DNA of 64,000 nt from Aegilops tauschii subsp. strangulata (taxonomy: Eukaryota; Streptophyta; Magnoliopsida; Poales; Poaceae), in contig NC_053035.3 of NCBI RefSeq assembly GCF_002575655.3, positions 93,459,322-93,523,321 of the forward strand, given 5' to 3'. Made by a program: the position numbers and the translations under genes. Below the pieces are notes generated by a model. The model was not told where the DNA came from, made no database searches, and saw only the letters and a program-made list of their open reading frames with translations. The first letter of the stretch is position 1. Each line of letters begins with the position of its first letter. Below, one piece after another: positions 43,098-53,804 of the stretch.

Positions 43098-46000
43098 ATG
43101 GTCCGCATGATGACCGAAGGCATCGTGAATAGGTTTTTGAGGTCTGCGAAGGCCGAGATGCTTCAAAAGAACGAGACGGAGATAAGATGTCCGTGTCGAA
43201 GATGCAAGCTGAAGAGCCTTATTGCGGACCCGGAATCCTGGCAGGTGCGGGACCACCTGCTCTTGCGTGGTTTCATGGATGGCTATCGTTGGCAAGGTGA
43301 TGAAGATGACTACGAAGTCGTCCATGGGGGCCGGGCAAGAAATGAGGAAGGGCAGCAAGACAACCACCGCGGCTCGGGCGGGCGAGAAGACGAAGAATCC
43401 CCAGGAGATGATCACGACGGTGATGCTGTACACAGTCATCATGTAGAAGATGCAGGACATGATGATGAGGAAGATGCCGGAGCAGACGACGGGCATGATC
43501 ATGAAGATGATGATGCCGGCGGAGCAGACGACGCTGGACCATCGATGGGCTGGGTGCAGGACCCTCATATTCAAGAGCTGCTTCTCAAGCAGACGGATAA
43601 CGCAAGAGCTGCCGCCCGAGAGAAAGCCAAGATGGATCAACTTGAGTTAGACGTGGTTACTCCATTGTATGAAGGATGCAGGCCCGAGGATACCCGCCTG
43701 AAAGTAACGCTCATGGCTCTGGAGATGAAGGTAAAACACAAAATGACCGACGCATGCTTCGACGAGAACATGTCATTCTGGCACGAACGTCTTCCCAAGG
43801 GGAACAAGTGCCCGACCAGTTTGGAGGAGGCGAAGAAAATCGTGTGTCCTCTGGATTTACCGCACGTGAAATACCATGTGTGCATGAACAATTGCATCAT
43901 TTATCGGGACGAGCACGCGGAGTCTACCATATGTCCGGTGTGCGGCGTCACTCGATACAAGAAGAGGAAGAAAGCTCCTCGAAAAGTGGTGTGGTACTTT
44001 CTGATCACTCCTCGTCTGCAGCGGTATTTCGCGGACCCTAAGGTAGCAAAGCTCCTGCGTTGGCACGCGGATAGGGAGGAGAAGAAGCGAGAAGATGACG
44101 CAAATGATCCAGAGATAGATAAAAAAGACAAGATGCTGAGTCACCCTAAGGATGCGAGCCAGTGGCAAGTGTTGAACTTCGAAGACCTAGAATTTGGGAA
44201 CGATCCAAGGAACATCATGCTGGGCGCGAGCACCGATGGAGTCAATCCGTTTGGCAGCCAGAGAAGCACACATAGCACCTGGCCTGTATTTGTGTGGATG
44301 TACAACCTTCCCCCCTGGTTGTGCATGAAGAGGAAGTACATTCACATGAGTATGCTAATTGAAGGACCGAAACAACCAGGGAACGACATCAATCTGTATC
44401 TGGGGCTGCTGAAAGAGGAGCTTGACACGCTGTGGAAAACGCCAGCCAATACGTGGGACGCCGCAGAGAAAGAATATTTCCCTATGAGAGCCGCGCTGCT
44501 CACGACGGTGCACGACTATCTCGGTTACGGATATCTCGCGGGGCAGGTGGTCCACGGATTTTCTAGATGCGTCAGGTGCATGGATGACACAACATATCAC
44601 CAGCTAGATAGAGATCCCGGGTCTTCGAAAACCGTGTTCATGGGACATCGAAGGTGGCTTCGCGACGATGACCCGTGGAGAAAACGCAAGGATCTATTCG
44701 ATGGTGAAACCGAACCCCGAGGACGCCCGTGTACGAGGAGCGGCGAGGAAATAGACGAGCTGTTGAAAAATTGGAAAGACTGCCCACTGCCGGGAAAGAA
44801 GCAAAAGGCGCCAGAGCCGGGAAAGAAGCGAAAGGCGCCAGAGCCGCTGCTGAAGGTATGGAAAACGAGGTCTGTTTTCTGGGACTTGCCGTACTGGAAG
44901 ATCCACCGTGTGCCTCACAGCCTTGATGTCATGCATATCACGAAGAACGTGTGCGAGATTCTGCTTGGTACCCTGCTCAACATGCCAGAGAGGACCAAAG
45001 ATGGGCCGAAAGCAAGGGCAGACTTGAAATCAATGGGCATCAGGCAGGAGCTTCACGCTATATATGATGATGATGATGATGATGATGAGGCGAAGCAGGA
45101 CACGGAAAGTCGTCGCAAAGGCAAAAAGGCCAAGAAGACCGGAAATGACTACCCTCCCGCGTGCTTCACTCTAAGTCAGGAGGAGATCGAGCAGTTTTTC
45201 ACCTGCCTCGTAGGAGTAAAACTTCCTTACGGTTACGCGGGGAAGATAAGCAGATACCTAGACCTAGCGAAGCTGAAGTTCGGCGGGATGAAGTCTCACG
45301 ACTGTCACGTGCTGATGACGCAGATACTTCCAGTTGCAATCCATGGGATGATGGACGTGCATGTCCGTGAAACGCTATTTGGCCTATGCAACTTTTTCGA
45401 CGTCATCTCTCGGAAGTCTGTTGGCGTGAGGCAACTCAGAAGGCTACAGGAAGAGATCGTGGTGATACTATGCGAGCTTGAGATGTACTTCCCGCCCGCA
45501 TTCTTCGACGTTATGGTGCATCTGCTGGTCCATATCGTGGACGATATCATCCAACTCGGGCCGACGTTCCTGCACAGCATGATGCCGTTCAAAAGGATGC
45601 ATGGTGTCATCAAAGGATACGTTCGCAACATGTCACGTCCAGAGGGAAGCATAGCCAGGGGCTTTCTGACCGAAGAGTGCATCTCCTACTGCACGAATTA
45701 TCTAGGCATCGAGAACCCCGTTGGTCTGCCCGTCAACAGGCACCTCGGCAGGCTCGCTGGATGGGGTCACCGTGAGGGTCGCCGCGAAATGCATGTCGAC
45801 TTCGAGGGCCGACTCGCCAACTTTGAAAGAGCAAACCTAGTCACGCTACAACACATAGACGTGGTCGATCCTTGGGTGGTAGAGCACAAAACCTTTATTA
45901 AGAAGACGTACAATGACCGAGGCCAACAGAGGACGGACGGAGATATACTCAAAGAGCACAACTCATGTTTCACACGTTGGTTCAAGCAGAAGCTTCTGTC

Positions 46001-46664
46001 GTACCCTTTACATGAGGATTCTTCCGCAGAAGAACAACTCATATTCGCCTTGTCACAGGGCGCCGAGCACAACCTGATGACCTATGAGGCGTACGATATC
46101 AACGGCTACACATTCTACACCGAGGCCAAGGACATGAAGAGCGATGGTTATCAGAACTCCGGGGTAATGATGGAATCCTACACCGGTAACGACAAGGACA
46201 GATACTACGGAAGGATCGAGGAGATCTCGGAGCTGAGCTACGCTGGAGAGAAGGTCCCAATGTTCCATGTCAGATGGGCCAAGAGCGTCCTAAAAGAAGA
46301 CCGGTATTTCACCACCATGGTTATACCCGAAGCCAAATCCAAGACCGCAGGCGCAAACGTCACCGCGAAAAATGAGCCATGGGTACTGGCTTCCCAAGTG
46401 GACCAATGCTTATTCATTACCGACCCGTCAAAGCCCAGTCGTGTTGTCGTGAGGAGAGGCAAAAGGAAGATCATCGGAATGGATGGAGTAGCCAATGAGC
46501 AAGACTTCGACAAGTACGGCGACCCGAGAATCGAACATGACGACGATGATGAAGTAGCAGCATACACCACAAGAAGAAGCAGGACCACCCTACCTAATGG
46601 ACGTCCGTTCCACAGAAGAACTCCATTTGCGAAAAAGAAGGGCAAGAAGATTGTGAACAGATAG
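43098..46664 (+). CDS. TNP2-type CACTA transposase of C2, intact
   Basis: I choose ATG 43098 (GCGACCATGG context, just after a splice acceptor) over upstream in-frame codons, giving 1,188 residues. The N-terminus has the transposase-associated domain (RCPCRRC, then RDHLLLRGF and GYRW). An acidic stretch follows (about 90-150). The TNP2 domain (about 185-620) holds CPVCGVTRY, STDGVNPFG with a likely catalytic Asp (about 380), and SLDVMHITKNVCE. Next come a DUF4218-type region (about 725-870: ETLFGLCNFFDV, MYFPPAFFDVMVHLLVH) and a DUF4216-type region (about 1000-1095: YYGRIEEI, VRWAK). A Lys-rich tail could be a nuclear signal. A run of Asp codons (45065-45090) is a GAT repeat. It cuts and joins transposon ends in the nucleus. 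No internal stop or frameshift is visible. Confidence 0.92.
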   Translation: MVRMMTEGIVNRFLRSAKAEMLQKNETEIRCPCRRCKLKSLIADPESWQVRDHLLLRGFMDGYRWQGDEDDYEVVHGGRARNEEGQQDNHRGSGGREDEESPGDDHDGDAVHSHHVEDAGHDDEEDAGADDGHDHEDDDAGGADDAGPSMGWVQDPHIQELLLKQTDNARAAAREKAKMDQLELDVVTPLYEGCRPEDTRLKVTLMALEMKVKHKMTDACFDENMSFWHERLPKGNKCPTSLEEAKKIVCPLDLPHVKYHVCMNNCIIYRDEHAESTICPVCGVTRYKKRKKAPRKVVWYFLITPRLQRYFADPKVAKLLRWHADREEKKREDDANDPEIDKKDKMLSHPKDASQWQVLNFEDLEFGNDPRNIMLGASTDGVNPFGSQRSTHSTWPVFVWMYNLPPWLCMKRKYIHMSMLIEGPKQPGNDINLYLGLLKEELDTLWKTPANTWDAAEKEYFPMRAALLTTVHDYLGYGYLAGQVVHGFSRCVRCMDDTTYHQLDRDPGSSKTVFMGHRRWLRDDDPWRKRKDLFDGETEPRGRPCTRSGEEIDELLKNWKDCPLPGKKQKAPEPGKKRKAPEPLLKVWKTRSVFWDLPYWKIHRVPHSLDVMHITKNVCEILLGTLLNMPERTKDGPKARADLKSMGIRQELHAIYDDDDDDDEAKQDTESRRKGKKAKKTGNDYPPACFTLSQEEIEQFFTCLVGVKLPYGYAGKISRYLDLAKLKFGGMKSHDCHVLMTQILPVAIHGMMDVHVRETLFGLCNFFDVISRKSVGVRQLRRLQEEIVVILCELEMYFPPAFFDVMVHLLVHIVDDIIQLGPTFLHSMMPFKRMHGVIKGYVRNMSRPEGSIARGFLTEECISYCTNYLGIENPVGLPVNRHLGRLAGWGHREGRREMHVDFEGRLANFERANLVTLQHIDVVDPWVVEHKTFIKKTYNDRGQQRTDGDILKEHNSCFTRWFKQKLLSYPLHEDSSAEEQLIFALSQGAEHNLMTYEAYDINGYTFYTEAKDMKSDGYQNSGVMMESYTGNDKDRYYGRIEEISELSYAGEKVPMFHVRWAKSVLKEDRYFTTMVIPEAKSKTAGANVTAKNEPWVLASQVDQCLFITDPSKPSRVVVRRGKRKIIGMDGVANEQDFDKYGDPRIEHDDDDEVAAYTTRRSRTTLPNGRPFHRRTPFAKKKGKKIVNR

Positions 46665-47160
46665 CTAGCTAAGATCGATTGTATTTAAATCGTAGCCTTC
46701 ATTTCTCGATTGTATTTCATGGGCACTTTTTGAACTATCATGAATATTTTTAAATTTCATGGACACTCGATCTCGATCCCCCTCCATCTCGATCGCTAGC
46801 TATCCCACCTCGCCAGATCCGGTCCCCCTCGCCGCCGAGCACCCCCCGGTCCACCGGCCCCCGGCACCCCGCGCACCCTCCCCTGCTCCACCGGCATTAC
46901 TGTTTGATGATATTTTTAAAAAAATTATTACTGTCTTATAAAAAATATTACTGTTATGATTTAAACAAGTTTGAACATATTTAAACACAAATAAATATCA
47001 AACAACATTTTAAATGCATAAAAAAATTGTGGAGCCTGGGAATCGAACCCAGGACCTCCTGGTCTGAGAACTGGCTGCTGACCAGTCGAGCTAGTAGAGG
47101 GAACTTGGTGTGGATCAGGTAAGGTGGAAGATAACCTGTTGGCTCGAGCAGAAATCAAAA
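46665..47160. other. C2 intergenic region downstream of transposase
   Basis: Probable 3' UTR of the transposase gene, then a Pro-rich GC segment (46760-46900) with no recognisable domain, then AT-rich sequence with repeated TATTTAAA. A tRNA-like segment lies at 47030-47101. Confidence 0.5.
47030..47101 (-). other. tRNA-like segment with Pol III B-box
   Basis: On the minus strand, CTGGGTTCGATTCCCAG forms a perfect five-base-pair T-arm with a standard loop, including the GGTTCGATTCC B-box. Upstream, TAGCTCGACTGG resembles an A-box/D-arm. The acceptor arms do not pair and the anticodon arm is unclear, so it is not a functional tRNA gene. It may be a tRNA relic or the head of a SINE-like sequence. 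Confidence 0.4.
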
Positions 47161-47167
47161 AAAAATA

Positions 47168-47245
47168 CTAATGGCGCACCAGGGTGAGGTGCGCCATTAG
47201 TATGGATGTACTTATGGCGCACCAGGGTGAGGTGCGCCATTAGTA
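47168..47245. repeat. Internal copies of C2 subterminal repeats
   Basis: Two tandem units read ACTAATGGCGCACC...GGTGCGCCATTAGTATGGATGTAC, the same core as the terminal arrays but more than 5 kb from the left end and 7 kb from the right end. Confidence 0.75.
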
Positions 47246-47249
47246 TGGA

Positions 47250-47690
47250 TGTACCTGTTGGATAACCTATCCCCTCTCTCTCCCTCGCCCTCGCCCTCGA
47301 TCCCCTTCCCCTCTCCTCTCCCGACGCCGCTGCCCCGCCGCCTCGACGCCGCCCCGACGCCCCGCCGCCCCGCCGCCTCGACGCCGCCCCGACGCCCCGT
47401 CGTCCTCGTCTCCGCCCCGACGCCCCGACGCCGCGACGCCGCCCTCTCCTCTCCCGACGCCGCCGCCCCATCGTCCTCGTCTCCTCGGCGCCGCTCTCCT
47501 CGTCTCCTCGGAGCACCACCACCACCCGGACCTCGTCGCCTTCCGGACCTCGTCGCACCACCACCAACATCCACAACGTCGACGTCTTCGTCCCCGACGA
47601 CGCCTCCGTCTTCTACGCCCGCAGGTACCCCATCCAAATCACCCCCGCCTCCATTTCCCACCTCTGATGCTGTGAGATGGTTATGTGACA
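47250..47690 (+). other. GC-rich, exon-like segment of C2
   Basis: A CCTCTCTC leader passes into repeats of CGCCGCCCCGACGCC, then less repetitive coding-like sequence (about 47545-47665). In one frame that part reads NIHNVDVFVPDDASVFYARR with C/G-rich third positions, up to a TGA. GCCCGCAG|GTACC at about 47625 could be a splice boundary. It could be a 5' leader of the second C2 gene or a captured gene piece. I do not recognise a family. Confidence 0.35.
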
Positions 47691-49536
47691 ATGTTCATTT
47701 AATCCTATGTGTCAAACCTCTGATGATGCACATACTACTCTGGTAAAGAACCTACTGCCTAGCGCCTATACCACCACGCTCGTCTAGGTATACTTATCCT
47801 CTGTTTTTCTGCTTGATACTTCAGTAATTGTAATGGAGGTCATTTAGCTAGGGGGTTGTCCGAGTCCTTATTAGTTGATTTCATCATTTTTGTGTATATC
47901 AAGCGTGTGCCTTTCCTTCTTAGTCATTATTGATTTGTTGGCAAACCTGTTATGCCTTTTTTATATGTATTTCCCCTGCATCTGTCTCTGCAAAAAAAAA
48001 CCAAACAAACATAGGTGGTACTGTTCACAGCAGGAAAAGATGTAGTATCACTTAATATATACTCCCTCCGTTCCAAATTACTCGTCGTTAGGCAAGTAGT
48101 ATTTAGTTGCTTACGTTAGGCAAGTTTCATTATTTTTGGTCCTTGTTGAATAGTTATATCTTAAAGTAGTACTTGAACCACATTTGGTCACCCAAGTTCA
48201 TCTTTGCTTCTAAAAGGAATTAGTTAATGGAGAGTTAATATGCGTTATCTCTTGTGCATTTAGTCATCTTCCCAGGAGAACATCATGTATCTTTGCTTCT
48301 GCACCCAGGCTGTTATGCATACTGCAGCTAAGATGAACATGCAATCTCTCTTTTCTTTTAATTTTCAGAACATTTACAGTCTTGCTCACTACTCTGATTC
48401 TTCTTTATCAGTGGATGCAAAGTCAAAAACAAGAGCTTTTAGGACTTCATGTTTTGAAACCAGTTAAATCATATAGTTTCTGTTATTTTTTCTCATGCTC
48501 CTGTTCTCTGAACATATTAGCTGGAAGCATCACATAGTTTGTTAGCTTTTTACAGACAAGTGTGCTTTGATTTTTGTTTAAGATTGCAGCTATCTTCATG
48601 TTGTTTGTTCCATAAATATTCTTATATACCATCAAAATAACTTCTGTTAATTATGTTCAGTACTGATGAATTTTTCATTGACTATTTTGAACACTGTCAT
48701 TCTCAAGTTAAGTTTGTACTCTGTAACCTCATAACCTCATAAAGAGCAATATATTTGTTTGGCTGTCTTCTGTTAACAATATTTACCCCTGTTCTTTCAT
48801 GTGCAATTTGTAATCATCTATCTAACCATGTTTTCCATTAGAAGTTAGAACGTGTCTGTTTGTCTATTCTAAAACTAAGGTGTAGCATCCAAGAGCTTGT
48901 CTTCATTTAGTATGCTTCAGTTTATCTATTGTGGATTACTCTCTCCATTCCAAATTAATTAAAGTTCTAGCTTTGTCCTTATTCAAATTTGACCAAGTCC
49001 ATAAGAAAAATATATCAAGACCTACAACGCCAAATTAGTTTCATTACACTGAAAACTAAGTTTCTGATTTATTTTGTTATAGAAGTGTATTTAGTTAGTT
49101 ACTTACTCCTGGTAGCTAATAAGTGGTTACTCTTTGGACTTTGGTGGTGTATGTATAAAAAAACAGTAGCAAATAAAAAAAAGCAGTAGCAAATTAAAAA
49201 AATAGTAGCAAAAAATTAGGTATAAAAACAGTAGCAAATATAGCTAGGGCAATTTTTTTAGGTATAAAAAACAGTAGCCACAATTTGTAAAAAGCATGAG
49301 CAACTGAAAAATCATCCTGAAATATAGCTAGGACAAACTTCAGTCTTTTTTTTGTTTGTAACAGAAACTACAATAGTAAATATTTCCTGAAGTAAATATT
49401 TTCAGTCATTACAAATATGATACTGCTTGGAGATGATACTGCTTGGAGATGCATATATTGTTTCACCTCTTCACATGCCAATGTATTTTCCATGTTGTGA
49501 TGGAGGCCTTTTTTGCCTTGTCCACCCGAGAGGCCC
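47691..49536. other. C2 non-coding region with mariner/Stowaway-like fragments
   Basis: Mostly AT-rich with no gene. TACTCCCTCCGTTCCAAATTA at about 48060 and CTCTCTCCATTCCAAATTA at about 48939 match the terminal sequence of Stowaway/mariner-like elements. The second is followed by TTTGACCAAGT and AATATATCAAGACC, as in such elements, to about 49080. Matching opposite ends are not seen, so both are fragments. About 49150-49290 has several copies of AAACAGTAGCAAAT. Confidence 0.55.
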
Positions 49537-49541
49537 TTGAG

Positions 49542-49900
49542 TTTGCCGGAATGTCGATTAACTTCCGTTCCGGCAAATTCGGGTACTCCATATGTCCTAT
49601 TTTCAGCAAAGGTCATGCTGAAATTTTCCATGAATTTTAGCATGACTTTGCTAAAAATAGGACATATGGGGTACTTGTGACTAATGCATGGGCCGGGGTA
49701 TCTTAGTAGGTAATTAAGTAGGATCAAGTGCCCCGGCGTACTTGTGACTAATGCATGGCTTTTAGGGTGCCTCGGTGTCGATAAAAACCGAAATGATGAA
49801 AGCTTAGGCTTTTAGGGTGCCTCGGCGTCGAAAAACCCTCAATGATAAAAGCTTAGCTTTTAGGATGCCTCGGTGTCGACAAACCCTAAATGATGAGACC
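49542..49900 (+). promoter_or_regulatory. Leader module of the second C2 gene: hairpin and 50-bp repeats
   Basis: TTTGCCGGAATGTCGATTA (49542) begins a segment resembling 42958-43060 before the transposase. Arms 49583-49619 and 49639-49674 are near-perfect inverted repeats around CCATATGTCCTATTTT, with a 19-base loop. Then TACTTGTGACTAATGCATGG occurs twice (about 49672 and 49739). Next, a 48-50 bp unit containing GCTTTTAGG(G/A)TGCCTCGG is repeated three times from about 49758. Confidence 0.6.
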
Positions 49901-49964
49901 ATGATCTTGTTCCTTGACAATAACCAACTTTTTGACCAAACTTTGTTCCTATTAAGAGAGAAAC

Positions 49965-52900
49965 ATGGCCAACAACGATGAGGCCGGGGGTTCGGGCGTC
50001 GACAAGCCATTCTGGAAGCTGTCCCAGGAGATGGAGGAACAACCTCACTTGTATGAGGACGCCGCCTTCCCCACCGATCCTGAGACCACTGATGGTACCG
50101 CCGAGGATGACCCCACTGATGCCACCACTGATGGTGCCGCCGAGGATGCCACCACTGATGATGGCGGCGCACGCACAGATGGCAGCCAACCGAAGAGGCA
50201 ACGGAAGGACCGGTGCCCGACCGTGCTCCGCACCCTCAAGGAGGAAGTTGCTGAAGTGGACTCCGACGGGAATCCAACGGTGCCCGAACGAATAGTCAAG
50301 GGGTACTCGCTTCAGCTCGGGTGCATTCTCCGGAGCACCGTCTCGATCAACACCGAGAACCTGAGGCATCCTGACCAAGGGAATTTGCGCAACCTCCTCT
50401 TCACGAAGCTGCACGAACGATACAAGTTCCCCGCTGAATTTGAAAACACAAGCCTCAAAGGGAATAAAGTGAACAATGCTGCCCTCACGAAGATGAGCAA
50501 GGCCCTGTCTACTTGGAAAAGCAATGTGAAGAGAATGATCGAGAAAGGTGAGAGTTATGAGAAGATCAAGGAGAAAAATCCTTCGATCACCGAAGATGAC
50601 TACAATGACTTCAAGATCAATTGCTCGAGCACCGCACACTCCGAATCAAGTAAGCGGGGGAAAGAAATGCGGGAGCTGAACTTAGGGGAACACACACTCG
50701 GTCCCGGCGGTTACAGAGTGGCGGAGCCTATATGGGACAAGGAGGAGGCGGACCGTGCCGAGCAAGGCCTACCGCCCCTCTTCGATAAATACTGTGACAA
50801 GCAGACCAGGAACTTTGTCATGGCCCGGTACAAGAAGGACCCGAAAACAAAGGAGCTTACCACGGATCCGAAGACCAAGGCACTTGAGCTTGTTCTGGTA
50901 AGGAATACACCCCCTCGTAATTAGCTCCATATGGTTGCATTCTAATTAATGAAGCCAAATTTCTAAATGGTTCACATTCCTTCCGCAGGCGACTGAAAGC
51001 AGTAGCGCGGGGTCGACTAAGAGCAACCCTTGGGACACCACTCTAAATAGGGCGTTGAATGTAATGAAGAACAAGGATAAGCTCAGTAAGCCGACGTCAG
51101 CTGGTCGTGTGGCCGGCAAAGGCTTGTCGACAAAATAGTCGTCATACTATGACACTGCTGGGCGAAAGGAGAAAAAGACCAGCTCGGAAAGCCAGGCGCG
51201 CGAGGTTCAAGAACTCAGGGCACAGGTGGCGCGGATTCCGGAGATTGTCCAAGAGCAAGTGCAACAACAACTCGGAGCGACGATCACCGCCATTGTGCCT
51301 ACCTTGATCCAGGGGATTAGTGCGTGGATTGCGGGCGGCCAACAGGGGCCGCCCCCGATTCCTAGCTTCACGGCCAGCAACTCGCAGAACGCGATGGCGG
51401 GGCCATTGGTGTCTCCGGCGGAGCCGGCATTGGTGTCTCCGACGCCGGCACGGGAGCTTAATGCACCCGGGTGTACGCCGGCCGGCACCTCTGCAGCAAG
51501 CGGCCCCTCCGTCAACTGCACGCCCGCCGTTGGCGGTGCCTCGACATTAGCCGAGCTCGACGCCATCATCACGGTAACTAATTAAGCCTCTCTCGGCCGA
51601 GGACTTCATCTCCTTGCCTTTGACTGGGCATCCCTAACGCCCTACATGTTTTCGCAGGGCGCCGCCAATGTTCCGTGCACTCTCCTGCACTTCGTGAACA
51701 ACGAGTTGGTCGATGTCGCCAAGGGCAAAATCGTTCAACCGGGCAACCCCTTGTTCCACGGTACCCAGATGCCACCCAACTTGTTTAGGGTTCAATTGGT
51801 TCGGGTGCTGCCAGGCTGCGACGAGGTGTTACCTCCGATTCGACCCATCGGGGCCGACGATGATGACGTGATAAACCTCAGCGCCTGCCTGAGCTGGCTC
51901 CTGCTTTGGCCGAAGAGCCAGATTCGTTTGGGGGCGGGGGACACCACCCCAAAGACAACACCGCTAGTCGTGCCGGCGCCAAGTCGGCCCCATGGCAAGA
52001 CCGCCGCAACGGTGCCGGACATCCCTATGCCACTGGATCCAAACATGCATATGGCACAGGATCAGAACGACGACGACGACGATACATTTGCCAACGTCGA
52101 TCAGTACTTTGCCGATCATGGGGACGGTGGCGACTTCATGGGGCCTCCTTCTCAAGAACCCAACCCAACAAAAGACGTGTGCGATCTAGCTGGTACCGTG
52201 GAGAAGCCAAGTTGCAACATGCGTCGTTTGCAGTTCAGCTCTCAGGAGACGCCTCCAGCTGCCGACTTCACCGAGCCTCAGATAGGCGAGGTGCCAAATA
52301 TGATCAGCCCCAACACACTCAAGAAGGCGGTCTGTGAGCAGAACTCGGTCCCATTACAGGAGATCAAGAAGAAGGCACGCAAAAGAAAGACTAACAAGGG
52401 TGCGGGCCAGCCGGCACCGAGTACGATCCGTGCTCAGGACGGGCCACCTTCAACTGCGGATATCTCGAGGAGGGTGCATGTGGCGGGTAGGCCGATGCTA
52501 CCGAGAAATATGCTCGATCCTGCAACCGGTGCTATGTGGAGTCTGCATGACAGTGTTCTTTCTTTGGAGAAGCGGCGTCTCCGGGAGAAGGATGTGGCAT
52601 ACCCGGTTTTCGCGGCCAAGGTGCCAGAGGGCAAGGGCTTTGTGGATAACTCCATCGGGTACGATCGTCCTGCGGTTTGATGACATCCACGCTATGTTGA
52701 ACCTTCATCCGCTGCACTACACCTTCGTTCGGCTATTTTCGCTGAGTATGGAGATGCGGATCATTCGCGACAAGACCCCGGACATCGTGATAGTCGACCC
52801 CTTCTACATGCGTGCCAAGATCTTGGGCAGCGCTGGGGACCGGCAAGTCGCGAGTTCTTACCTCGAAGGCGTCATTCTGGCAAACCAAGATAAGGACAAC

Positions 52901-53566
52901 TTCCTTGTGCCTTACTTTCCCGAGTAAGTCCTCCCCTCAACCGCCCCGTAACATATGAATTCTTAGATTTCGATCGTTTTTCTTTTAACATTCCGTGTTT
53001 TCTGCAGTGACACACATTGCACGCTCATCCTCCTAAGCCCCAAATATTCCATGGCCACGTATTTCGACCCGGACCGTCAGTCGAACGTTGACTACACAAA
53101 TGTCAAGAAGGTTCTTGATGATGTTCTCCCCGGCTACGTCAAATCTGGAGGCACCTTCACCAGGCCTATTCGTAAGTACGGCAAGCACGTGTTCTCCCAC
53201 AATACGACGTTCTGCTGCGTCAAGCAGCCGCCTGGCGGTCAGAAGGGTGCCTACTACGCCATCCATCACATGCGGGCGATCGTACGGGACCATCATCAAC
53301 TACTGCTACCGAGTAGACTCAAAGATTGGGCCGCGAGCGTGTCGGCAATCCAGGACGCGGACATCAGACAAGAAGTCTTTCGCATCCAGTCGAAGTTTGC
53401 GGAAATCATCCATCAAGATGTCCTTCATACCTCGGGGCAGTTCTACCTCAGAAATCAACCGTCCAACAGTGACATCGACACAATCCTACAAATGCAGGCT
53501 GACAACGCCCGTGGTTTCATGACTCCCACGATAGACGGTGGCTTCATCCATGCTCCGGTCCCTTGA
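49965..53566 (+). pseudogene. Second C2 gene: TnpA-like N-terminus joined to a Ulp1-like domain
   Basis: Exons by eye are 49965-50897, 50989-51573, 51658-52923 and 53008-53566, with GT/AG introns of 84-91 bp and matching phases, for about 1,113 residues. Exon 1 is a plant TnpA-like DNA-binding region (ERIVKGYSLQLGCILR, NLLFTKLHERYKFP). Exon 2 has a coiled coil (AREVQELRAQVARI). Exons 3-4 form a C48/Ulp1-like domain with His in DDTHCTLILL, Asp in TYFDPD and Gln in VKQPPG. The position of the nucleophile reads QKGAYYA instead of a Cys-Gly, so protease activity is unlikely. Lesions: TAG at 51136-51138 (codon 361) and an extra T at about 52660, which shifts the frame. TnpA-type proteins bind subterminal repeats. 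Confidence 0.75.
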
Positions 53567-53804
53567 GTCGAGTCGAAAGCAGTGATGCTGTGTCTAGTTC
53601 TGAAACATCGATTGGCTCATGTTGTAATTAAACTTTAATGAACTTGTAGTATGTCTCTTTGGTTTTGAGAGTCCTTCAACTTAGATGTAATCGATGCTAT
53701 TAATGTCTTGCTTTTCTCTTCCGATCGTTCTGTTGCATACTTATATATTGCTTATGTATTGTCTGTGAATTGGTACTAACGTTTCGTTTGGCTACTGCAT
53801 AGCG

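Noticed and set aside
43005..43640. 211-codon minus-strand frame inside the transposase gene
   Set aside because: It is the antisense shadow of the TNP2 coding sequence.
47115..47691. Arg/Gly-rich minus-strand frames of 153 and 159 codons
   Set aside because: They are antisense translations of CGCCGC-type simple repeats.
49860..50639. 259-codon minus-strand frame
   Set aside because: It is antisense to exon 1 of the TnpA-like gene, which has clear domain similarity on the plus strand.
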